Origin: Actinobacillus sp.
GTDB taxonomy: Bacteria > Pseudomonadota > Gammaproteobacteria > Enterobacterales > Pasteurellaceae
Length of the DNA: 28,960 nucleotides
Direction of reading: 5' to 3'
NCBI GenBank assembly: GCA_020026115.1
Contig: JAHHQY010000015.1
Location: forward strand, 1-28,960
The position numbers and the translations under genes are program-made. This document shows positions 16,238-23,303 of the stretch, in pieces. The notes under the pieces were generated by a model. It did not search any database. It was given only the letters and a program-made list of their open reading frames with translations, and had not been told where the DNA came from. Each line of letters starts with the position of its first letter. Position 1 is the first letter of the stretch.

Positions 16238-17146
16238 TTAATCTTCGTCTGCAAATAAGTAAGGGTTAAGGCCACTTCGTGCATAGCCTTTTTCTTCCAT
16301 TTCAACATCTAAGAAAAGACTGGCTAAATCATCGGCCATCACGTCCATTTCAGGGGCTTTTTCTTGAAAGAGAATTTTTAAATAACTTTCGCAATCATCA
16401 CAAGTTTCGGCGCGAACTGCGGCAAATTCATCATTCAACATAAAATAACTTAATTTACCCATTTGGTCGCAATTCGAGCATTTTGCGCGGACCATATTCC
16501 ATTCGGTTTCACATAATGCGCAATGTAAATAGCGTAAGCCTTGTTGTTCACCAAGATGCACAACGCTTGCAGTTGGCGCAGAATTACACACTGGGCAACG
16601 TGTTAGGTTATCCCCATTTTCTAACACACTTTGGTGTGGAATTTTGTTGGCCATTTGACGCCAATAAATACTTAAAGCCGACCAAATAAAGAGAGCTTTA
16701 TCACTGCCTACTTCACTAAATTCTTCATTTAATAATTTATCTGCTAATTGATTTAATTCAGAATTTGAGGCTTTTTGCAACCATTCAATCGTCGCTTGTA
16801 AATCTTCATTGGCATTAACGGCCATTTTTTCTAATAATGCTGAAAGTAACTTCAACCAATGTTCATCACGAAGCCAAGTGCGACAATTTAACGGCTGATG
16901 AGCTAATTGTTGGGCATTTAATTCTGGCATATTTTCTAAAGGATTTTCACGCAAAACGATTTGTTGAGTTGCCACTAATCCTGCAATAAAAGTGAGGTAA
17001 TTAGCAAAAGGATGGTTTTGGGCTAATTGCTCTAAACGTTCGCGACGATGAGAATATAAGTTATTGTAATTTGGGAAAAGTAATGCGGGCTGTTGTTCAC
17101 TTACGCCTTTTTTAATTTCTTCAGGCGATAAAATTTTAATACTCAT
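16238..17146 (-). CDS. fdhE: Formate dehydrogenase accessory protein FdhE
   Basis: FdhE is a cytoplasmic iron-binding accessory protein needed for activity of respiratory formate dehydrogenases; it interacts with the catalytic subunit. The 302 residues match the family (309 in E. coli). Four CxxC pairs are visible at 184-187 (CPVC), 209-212 (CALC), 223-226 (CSNC) and 249-252 (CDDC), the rubredoxin-like metal sites of FdhE. The N-terminal half is helical. AGGAAAC precedes the ATG. It lies 76 bases after fdxI, with a hairpin between them, so it may be expressed by partial read-through of the fdx operon. Confidence 0.95.
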   Translation of the reverse strand: MSIKILSPEEIKKGVSEQQPALLFPNYNNLYSHRRERLEQLAQNHPFANYLTFIAGLVATQQIVLRENPLENMPELNAQQLAHQPLNCRTWLRDEHWLKLLSALLEKMAVNANEDLQATIEWLQKASNSELNQLADKLLNEEFSEVGSDKALFIWSALSIYWRQMANKIPHQSVLENGDNLTRCPVCNSAPTASVVHLGEQQGLRYLHCALCETEWNMVRAKCSNCDQMGKLSYFMLNDEFAAVRAETCDDCESYLKILFQEKAPEMDVMADDLASLFLDVEMEEKGYARSGLNPYLFADED

Positions 17147-17176
17147 AAAAGTTTCCTATTTAAAAAAGAGATAATA

Positions 17177-17204
17177 AAAAGTGCGATAATTTTATCGCAC
17201 TTTT
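17177..17204 (-). terminator. Hairpin between fdxI and fdhE made of USS-like arms
   Basis: AAAAGTGCGATA and TATCGCACTTTT form a perfect 12-bp stem with a 4-base loop, followed on the minus strand by TTATTATC. It is probably a terminator or attenuator after fdxI. The arms resemble the Haemophilus uptake core AAGTGCGGT with one change. Confidence 0.7.
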
Positions 17205-17222
17205 GTGTTTTTTTACTTTAGG

Positions 17223-17903
17223 TTATTTCTGTGCTTTCGCTTTTTCCGCTAACTCTTTTTCAAGTTCCGGTTTCACGACTTCACGATACCAACGTGGGTG
17301 ATGTTTTTTCGCCCAACGTACGCTAACCCAACCTTCAACCATACCGCGGATTGAGCCTTTCACCCAAAACGCCATGTACATATGCACCATAATACCTGTG
17401 AAAAGCATAAAGGCACTAAATGAGTGAAGGAAAATCGCCATACGAATAACAGGAATGGAGAAATTATGGGAGAAATATTGACGCCACATAATAATTCCCG
17501 TAATCAACAAGGTAAACATCGCTAAAATTAGCGTCCAGAACAACATTTTTTGTCCTAGGTTATATTTACCATTGTCTGCTACTTCGTGTTCATTACCTTT
17601 TAGAACTTCTTTAACGTTTTTAAGCCATACAATGTCGTTTTTTTCTGGAATATTATAACGCCAGTACATAGCGCAAAGTAATAAAAACGCTAAGAACATA
17701 ATAATACCCGTAAATGGATGCACGAAGCGCGCAATACGAGGATTACCTAAAATTTCTGTTAACCAAGCAAAATCTGGGAAGAAAAAGGCTAAACCAGATA
17801 AGCCTGTGGTAAAGAAACAAATTACTAATAACCAATGCCCCCAACGTGCGGACAATTTATGTCGCAAAATGCGTTGATCGTTTTTGATCGTAATTTTACT
17901 CAT
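17223..17903 (-). CDS. fdxI: Formate dehydrogenase cytochrome b556 (gamma) subunit
   Basis: This is the membrane-anchoring dihaem cytochrome b of the respiratory formate dehydrogenase; it passes electrons from FdxH to quinone. The start is ATG 17901-17903 (MSKITIKND), overlapping the end of fdxH by eight bases with GGGGGC upstream. The frame to 17960 is only fdxH read in another phase. The 226 residues have four hydrophobic helices (around 25-45, 55-75, 115-135 and 155-180). Histidines suited to haem ligation are in RWGHWLL, RFVHPF, IFLHSFSAF and MVHMYMAF. The length matches FdnI (217). It is the last of three tightly packed genes. Confidence 0.94.
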   Translation of the reverse strand: MSKITIKNDQRILRHKLSARWGHWLLVICFFTTGLSGLAFFFPDFAWLTEILGNPRIARFVHPFTGIIMFLAFLLLCAMYWRYNIPEKNDIVWLKNVKEVLKGNEHEVADNGKYNLGQKMLFWTLILAMFTLLITGIIMWRQYFSHNFSIPVIRMAIFLHSFSAFMLFTGIMVHMYMAFWVKGSIRGMVEGWVSVRWAKKHHPRWYREVVKPELEKELAEKAKAQK

Positions 17904-18828
17904 TGTTGCCCCCTTTTTGGTTTGGCTTAATTTCATCGTTGTTAATGGTTTCATCCTCATGTTCGTCTAAGTCTTCTGTATTTGGACCTACTGCAATATA
18001 GTGTGCAATTTCCGCTAAGGCTAAGCCACCGAAAGCCACTGCTGCAACTGGTTTTAAGAAGTCTTTCCATAATTTCACTGTTGGTGAAATTTCAGGATCT
18101 TTTGCTAAACCTGAATATAATTCTGGTTTATCCGCATGAGCTAAAACGTACATCACATGAGTTCCACCCACGCCTTCAGGGTTATAAATTCCAGCATTTG
18201 GGAAACCACGTTCTTTAAGCTGTGCAACACGCATATTTGCAAGTTGTAACATATCTGCTTTTGTACCAAATTTAATCGCGCCTGTTGTACAAGATTTTGC
18301 ACAAGCCGGTTCTTGTCCTACGGCAACACGATCGATACAAAGATTACATTTGTAAACACGATTGTCTTTTGGATTCATGCGCGGTACATCAAATGGACAG
18401 CCTGCGATACAGTAACCACAACCAATACATTTATCCGATTGGAAATCCACAATACCATTTTCGTATTGAATAATCGCACCTGGTGAAGGACAAGCTTTTA
18501 AACAGCCTGGATCTTCACAGTGCATACAACCTGATTTACGAATTAACCATTCTAAGTGGCCGTTTTCTTCCACTTCGTTGTATTTAATTACGGTCCATTG
18601 TTCTGCGTTTGTATTCGCAGGGTTTGCATATGTACCTAAACAATGTTCTTGTTCAGCACGTAAATCATTCCATTCTGAACAAGCCACTTGGCAAGCTTTA
18701 CAACCGGTACAAACGCTTGTGTCGATTAATTTTGCCACTTCAATTTGATGTTTACGCGCATGAGGCGGTGGCGTTAAACTTGAGGTAGCAGAAGCTTTAA
18801 TAATATTTTGAGATTGAACAGTACTCAT
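17896..18828 (-). CDS. fdxH: Formate dehydrogenase iron-sulfur (beta) subunit
   Basis: This is the electron-transfer subunit with four [4Fe-4S] clusters, linking the molybdenum subunit FdxG to cytochrome FdxI. The 310 residues contain four cysteine groups: C40/43/46/50 (CTGCKACQVAC), C101/104/109/113, C134/137/140/144 (CIGCGYCIAGC) and C161/164/176/180. A single hydrophobic helix near 258-285 anchors it, as in E. coli FdnH (294 residues). The start lies three bases after fdxG, with GGAGGG in front. It overlaps fdxI at its end, so the three genes form one transcript with coupled translation. Confidence 0.96.
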   Translation of the reverse strand: MSTVQSQNIIKASATSSLTPPPHARKHQIEVAKLIDTSVCTGCKACQVACSEWNDLRAEQEHCLGTYANPANTNAEQWTVIKYNEVEENGHLEWLIRKSGCMHCEDPGCLKACPSPGAIIQYENGIVDFQSDKCIGCGYCIAGCPFDVPRMNPKDNRVYKCNLCIDRVAVGQEPACAKSCTTGAIKFGTKADMLQLANMRVAQLKERGFPNAGIYNPEGVGGTHVMYVLAHADKPELYSGLAKDPEISPTVKLWKDFLKPVAAVAFGGLALAEIAHYIAVGPNTEDLDEHEDETINNDEIKPNQKGGNNE

Positions 18829-18831
18829 CGG

Positions 18832-21800
18832 TTAGCCCTCCACTTTCTCAATGTTGACAAGGAATGTTTTGTATTCTGGTGTTTGCGCATTCGCATCACC
18901 TACACGCGGTGTTAAGGTATTCGGACAGAATCCTTCACGTCCCACGGTTGCAAAGCCCCAATGATTTGGCATACCGATTTGATGGATTTTTTTACCATCA
19001 ACATCAAGCGCTTTGATACGTTTTGTTACTACTGCAACGGCTTTAATATAACCGCGTTTAGAGCTCACTTTAACTTTATCGCCAGCTTTAATGCCTTTTT
19101 CTTTCGCTAGTGCTTCACCGATTTCTACAAATTGCTCAGGTTGCGTAATCATTGCAAGTTGAGCTTGACTTGTCCACAAATGGAAGTGTTCGGTTAAGCT
19201 GTATGTTGTTCCCACATATGGGAAGTTTTCTGCTGTACCAAATGAGTCACGATCATCAGGTAACACACGAGCACAAGGATTACTAATAACATTTGGATGT
19301 AATGGGTTTGTGCTAATTGGTGTTTCCCATGGTTCATAATGTTCAGGGAATGGACCATCGCCGATACGGTTAATTGCCCAAAGTGCGCCGGCACCATCAT
19401 TTTGCATAATAAATGGCATTGTTGGCGTATTTGGTGCGGCATTACCGAAGTCTGCAACATCAATGTAGTTCCAGTTTTTACCATTCCATTTCACTAATTG
19501 ACGTTTCGCATCCCATGGTTTACCCGCTAAGTCTGCACTTGCACGGTTATAAAGAATACGACGGTTTGCAGGCCATGCAAATGACCAACCTAACGTACAG
19601 CCTAAGCCAGATGGATCCGCGTTATCACGGTTGGCCATTTGGTTACCTTTTTCTGTCCATTGACCGGTATAAATCCAGCAACCTGCCATTGTTGAACCGT
19701 CATCGCGTAAGTGACCAAAGGTTGATAATAATTGACCTTTTTTCGCAATTAATTGACCGTTTTTATCGTAAAGATCTTCTAACGCATAACCGTTATTTTC
19801 TTTCGCTAATTCTTCTGCTGTTGGTTCTAATGGATTTAAGTAATTCCATTGCATCGCTTCTAAACTTTCAAGACCTTTACCGCCTTCTGCATGATAAAGT
19901 TCAAGAATACGTTGACGTAAACGAGAAAGAATTTCAACGTCTGGTTTTGCTTCAATTGGTGCTTCTGCTGCTTTCCAGTGCCATTGTAACCAACGACCTG
20001 AGTTAGCAATAGAACCATCTTCTTCCGCAAAACATGTTGTAGGTAAGCGGAATACTTCTGTTTGAATACTTGCCATATCGACATCATTGTATTCGCCATG
20101 GTTTTCCCAGAAACTTGAAGTAACGGTTTTAATTGGATCTAAAACAACTAAGAATTTTAATTTACTTAATGCAGAAACCACTTTGTTTTTATCAGGGAAT
20201 GAACCTACTGGGTTAAAGCCTTGGCAAATATACCCTGTTACTTTACCGCGCCACATCATATCGATATAACGTGATGGGTCATAACGCATGTCATATTTTG
20301 GTAAATAATCAAAACCGTAATCATTTTCTGCGGTCGCTTTATCGCCATAGAATGCTTTAAGTAAACTCACCATAAATTTCGGTGTGTTTTTCCAATAGTT
20401 TACTTGGCCTGCACCCATTTGTTTTGGTGTTGTGCGAGCTAAAAATTCCGCTAAATTATGGTCTTTATCTTGTGGAAGTTTTAAATAAGCTGGCAATGTA
20501 TGCGGATATAAACCTAAATCGGTTGCACCTTGTACATTTGAGTGTCCACGTAATGCGTTAACACCGCCACCTGCCATACCGATGTTACCTAAAAGCAATT
20601 GAATCATTGCCATAGAACGGATGTTTTGTGTACCAACGGTGTGTTGTGTCCAACCTAATGCATATAAGAAAGTCGCTGTTTTATCTGGAGCAGCTGTTGC
20701 ACCTACTGTATCTACAAATACTTTGAAATCAGCTTGTTTAACACCTGTTAAGCGTTCCACCATTTCAGGTGTATAACGTGAAACGTGATCGCGTAAAATA
20801 TTAATTACACAACGTGGATGTTGCATGCTAAAGTCACGCATTGGCTCGCCGTTTTCATCTACTTGATAACGCCATGTTGCTTTATCATATTGACGTGTTT
20901 CTGGGTCATAGCCTGTAAATAAACCGTCTTTAAATTCAAAGCCTTCATCAACTAAGAAAGTCGCATTGGTATAATTACGTACATATTCGTGTTGAATACG
21001 GCCGGTTTGTAATAATTGATTAATTACCCCTAATAAAAAGGCAATATCTGTACCACTACGAATTGGAATATATTTATCCGCAACTGAAGCAGTACGGTTA
21101 AAACGTGGGTCGACACAAAGTAATGTCGCATTGTTTTTGGTTTTTGCTTCAATAACCCATTTAAAGCCAACAGGATGCGCTTCTGCTGGGTTTGCACCCA
21201 TTGCAACAACCACGTTTGCATTTTTAATATCAACCCAATGGTTTGTCATTGCACCACGACCAAATGTCGGTGCTAAACTTGTTACTGTTGGGCCATGGCA
21301 AGTACTACCTTGGTTATCTAATACCACCATACCTAAAGAACGACCCCATTTATGGGTTAACCAACAAGTTTCATTGCTTGCCGCTGAAGCGCAAAGCATA
21401 CCTGTTGTTGTCCAACGGTTAACGGTTGTACCTTCTGCATTTTTTTCTTGGAAGTTGGCATCACGATCGGCTTTCATTAATTTCGCAATACGATCAATAG
21501 CTTCATCCCAAGAAATACGTTCCCATTTGTCTGAACCTGGTTTACGTACTTCTGGATATAGCACACGATTCGGGCTATTAACAAAATCCATCACGCCTGC
21601 GCCTTTCGGACAAAGTGAACCACGGCTTACTGGATGATCCGGGTCGCCTTCAACGTGGATTAATTTAGAACGTGAATTGATTGAACCATCACCTAGGCTG
21701 TACATCAACATCCCACAGCCTACGGCACAATATGTACAGTTATTACGGACTTCTTTCGCACGTAATAGCTTATATTCGCGAGGGGCAGCCAAAGCCGCTG

Positions 21801-21885
21801 TCGGTGCAAAACCTAACATTGCTGCGGATGTGCCTGCCATTCCCCCTGCACAGATCTTAAAGAATTTTCTGCGAGTGACCTGCAT
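18832..21885 (-). CDS. fdxG: Formate dehydrogenase major subunit, cysteine-containing
   Basis: This is the catalytic alpha subunit, oxidising formate to CO2 at a molybdenum bis-MGD centre in the periplasm. The 1017 residues match E. coli FdnG (1015). A Tat signal opens the protein (TRRKFFKICAGG, cleavage near ALAA at about 33). The [4Fe-4S] cysteines follow (NNCTYCAVGCGM at about 48-59 and C92). The active-site segment reads NQGSTCHGPT with Cys196 encoded by TGC at 21298-21300. E. coli FdnG has selenocysteine at exactly this position. No in-frame TGA is needed, and the gene is one uninterrupted frame. AAGGAG lies six bases before the ATG. It is the first gene of fdxGHI, with a predicted FNR-controlled promoter upstream. 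Confidence 0.96.
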   Translation of the reverse strand: MQVTRRKFFKICAGGMAGTSAAMLGFAPTAALAAPREYKLLRAKEVRNNCTYCAVGCGMLMYSLGDGSINSRSKLIHVEGDPDHPVSRGSLCPKGAGVMDFVNSPNRVLYPEVRKPGSDKWERISWDEAIDRIAKLMKADRDANFQEKNAEGTTVNRWTTTGMLCASAASNETCWLTHKWGRSLGMVVLDNQGSTCHGPTVTSLAPTFGRGAMTNHWVDIKNANVVVAMGANPAEAHPVGFKWVIEAKTKNNATLLCVDPRFNRTASVADKYIPIRSGTDIAFLLGVINQLLQTGRIQHEYVRNYTNATFLVDEGFEFKDGLFTGYDPETRQYDKATWRYQVDENGEPMRDFSMQHPRCVINILRDHVSRYTPEMVERLTGVKQADFKVFVDTVGATAAPDKTATFLYALGWTQHTVGTQNIRSMAMIQLLLGNIGMAGGGVNALRGHSNVQGATDLGLYPHTLPAYLKLPQDKDHNLAEFLARTTPKQMGAGQVNYWKNTPKFMVSLLKAFYGDKATAENDYGFDYLPKYDMRYDPSRYIDMMWRGKVTGYICQGFNPVGSFPDKNKVVSALSKLKFLVVLDPIKTVTSSFWENHGEYNDVDMASIQTEVFRLPTTCFAEEDGSIANSGRWLQWHWKAAEAPIEAKPDVEILSRLRQRILELYHAEGGKGLESLEAMQWNYLNPLEPTAEELAKENNGYALEDLYDKNGQLIAKKGQLLSTFGHLRDDGSTMAGCWIYTGQWTEKGNQMANRDNADPSGLGCTLGWSFAWPANRRILYNRASADLAGKPWDAKRQLVKWNGKNWNYIDVADFGNAAPNTPTMPFIMQNDGAGALWAINRIGDGPFPEHYEPWETPISTNPLHPNVISNPCARVLPDDRDSFGTAENFPYVGTTYSLTEHFHLWTSQAQLAMITQPEQFVEIGEALAKEKGIKAGDKVKVSSKRGYIKAVAVVTKRIKALDVDGKKIHQIGMPNHWGFATVGREGFCPNTLTPRVGDANAQTPEYKTFLVNIEKVEG

Positions 21886-21897
21886 TAAATACTCCTT

Positions 21898-21919
21898 AAC
21901 GCAAATTTAACATTGCGTT
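21898..21919 (-). other. Hairpin abutting the fdxG ribosome-binding site
   Basis: In the minus-strand leader AACGCAA (21913-21919) can pair with TTGCGTT (21898-21904) around an 8-base loop. The stem ends exactly where AAGGAG begins (21892-21897). A 7-bp stem this close to the Shine-Dalgarno could influence initiation. A function is only inferred. Confidence 0.4.
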
Positions 21920-22004
21920 CTCTTTTATTGTTTTTCGCTAAGTAAAATTTAAGTAAAAATAAAGTTATTAAATCGAAAGAAAAATCAACATAACAACGCT
22001 ATTT

Positions 22005-22033
22005 ATGATACGCTTTTATCTTCCTACAATTAA
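22005..22033 (-). promoter_or_regulatory. Candidate fdxGHI promoter
   Basis: On the minus strand -10 TATCAT (22005-22010), a 17-bp spacer and -35 TTAATT (22028-22033) lie about 120 bp before fdxG. The weak -35 suits an activated promoter. The distance to the FNR box at 22053-22066 (42 bases between box and -10) puts the box centre at -61.5, a typical class I position. Confidence 0.5.
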
Positions 22034-22040
22034 GCGTAAA

Positions 22041-22901
22041 ATGGTGAATATTTTGATTTGGATCAAAAAACGCGATATTTATTTTTTCAAAAATTTAACA
22101 AACCGTTTACAGAATAATAATGGTTATCAAGTAGATAGCACAAACAGTTATCAATATGTTTCACAGCCCGAAAATCTCATCGCGGAAATCCCTGTTGCTT
22201 TAGTCTATAATGGCATCTCTCACACCGTGATGATGTGCTCGCCAAAAAATTTAAAAGATTTTGCCATTGGCTTTTCCTTAGCCGAAGAAATTATTCAATC
22301 GCCTCAAGAAATTTACGGTATCGACATTATTGAAAGTTGTGCAGGAATTGAAGTGCATTTAGAGATCGCCACGCGCTGTTTTGTGGCTTTAAAAGAACGT
22401 CGTCGTTCGATGGTTGGACGCACAGGTTGCGGTATTTGTGGTAGCGAACGCTTAAAAAACGTTATCAAGCACCCTGCGCCTTTAAAAAAGACCTTACGCT
22501 TTAACTTAACACTTTTAGATCATTGTTTAACTCAACTCCAAGAAGGGCAAGTTTTACGCGCAGAAACAGGCGCAAGCCATGCGGCGGCCTTTTTTTCTGA
22601 AGACGGTCAATGTTTAGCATTACGTGAAGATGTTGGACGTCATATCGCCTTAGATAAATTACTTGGTTGGCATGCGCAAAACGGCCGTCCGCAAGGGTTT
22701 GTTTTGGTCAGCAGTCGCGCAAGTTATGAAATGGTACAAAAAACTGCCACTTGTGGTATTGAAATGTTAATTGCCGTTTCCGCTAGCACCCATCTTGCTG
22801 TGCAATTAGCGGAAGAATGCGGTCTGACTTTAATTGGTTTCGCCCGCCAAGGTCGCGCTTCCATCTATCACGACGAAAACCGTTGCTATTTTAATTCCTA
22901 A
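22041..22901 (+). CDS. fdhD: Formate dehydrogenase cofactor sulfurtransferase FdhD
   Basis: FdhD transfers sulfur from IscS to the bis-MGD cofactor and so activates formate dehydrogenase; it acts in the cytoplasm. From ATG 22041 the product is 286 residues (E. coli FdhD 277). Clear family segments are EIPVALVYNGISHTVMMCSP, LKERRRSMVGRTGCGICG with the essential CxxC, ASHAAAFF, REDVGRHIALDKLLG and VSSRASYEMVQK. The start is uncertain. ATG 22005 coincides with the opposing fdx -10 and has no ribosome site. ATG 22041 has only a weak one, and a TTG at 22053 is possible. The first 45 or so residues match nothing conserved. It is divergent from fdxG, as expected for its client. Confidence 0.93.
   Translation: MVNILIWIKKRDIYFFKNLTNRLQNNNGYQVDSTNSYQYVSQPENLIAEIPVALVYNGISHTVMMCSPKNLKDFAIGFSLAEEIIQSPQEIYGIDIIESCAGIEVHLEIATRCFVALKERRRSMVGRTGCGICGSERLKNVIKHPAPLKKTLRFNLTLLDHCLTQLQEGQVLRAETGASHAAAFFSEDGQCLALREDVGRHIALDKLLGWHAQNGRPQGFVLVSSRASYEMVQKTATCGIEMLIAVSASTHLAVQLAEECGLTLIGFARQGRASIYHDENRCYFNS
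22053..22066. promoter_or_regulatory. Perfect FNR box between fdxG and fdhD
   Basis: TTGAT-TTGG-ATCAA fits the FNR consensus TTGAT-N4-ATCAA exactly, and the symmetry extends to TTTTGAT/ATCAAAA (22051-22068). It is placed to activate fdxGHI under anaerobiosis. It lies inside the 5' end of fdhD as usually called, which raises doubt about that start codon. Confidence 0.75.
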
Positions 22902-22906
22902 CCATC

Positions 22907-22945
22907 ACTCGCGCCGAAATTTCGACACTTTTTTTCGGTGCGAGT
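22907..22945 (+). terminator. Terminator of fdhD from the 13-bp repeat family
   Basis: ACTCGCGCCGAAA (22907-22919) pairs with TTTCGGTGCGAGT (22933-22945), with one G-U pair and a 13-base loop. No good T run follows on the plus strand, so it may be a weak terminator. Confidence 0.65.
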
Positions 22946-23150
22946 TAAAGAATTAGAACCTAAACTAAAAAAACATGTGCCAACTTATAACAAGTCGAAT
23001 AAAAATGTTTTAAATGAATTGATTTCATTGTATGAAACGGCAGTTCAAAATGCTCAAAAAGCTGAAAACGAATTAAAAAAAAATAATAAAGAACCTTTCA
23101 CTAATGTTCATCATCTCATACAAGAATTAATGAACTCTAATAAAAAATAA
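22938..23150 (+). CDS. Short hypothetical frame, possibly a gene remnant
   Basis: A 70-codon open frame begins at a GTG inside the right arm of the fdhD terminator and has no ribosome site or ATG. A second GTG at 22977 is no better. The encoded residues are polar, lysine- and asparagine-rich and probably helical (ISLYETAVQNAQKAENELKK), ending in a poly-Lys tail. I recognise no family. The composition looks protein-like, yet the absence of any start signal suggests the 3' end of a gene whose beginning was lost when this junction formed. It adjoins the orphan secreted gene and may be part of the same insertion. Expression is doubtful. Confidence 0.3.
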   Translation: MRVKELEPKLKKHVPTYNKSNKNVLNELISLYETAVQNAQKAENELKKNNKEPFTNVHHLIQELMNSNKK

Positions 23151-23230
23151 ATAAAAACTAGGAAAATAAATCCTGCTCTTTTAGGTAAATTATTGATGAG
23201 TATAGTAGAAATTAAAAACTTACCACAAAA

Positions 23231-23250
23231 AAAAGGCGCCATAGCGCCTT
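23231..23250 (-). terminator. Terminator after the secreted orphan gene
   Basis: The AAGGCGC/GCGCCTT stem (23233-23239 and 23244-23250) has a 4-base loop and is followed on the minus strand by eight T. It lies about 54 bases past the stop at 23304. Confidence 0.85.
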
Positions 23251-23303
23251 AAAAAATATACTGTCAAATAAGAAATTTACTTGTATAGTTTTTAGTTAAA
23301 TAA

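Noticed and set aside
19413..20006. 197-codon open frame on the plus strand within fdxG
   Set aside because: It lies antisense to strongly conserved fdxG coding sequence, with no ribosome site and no recognisable motif.
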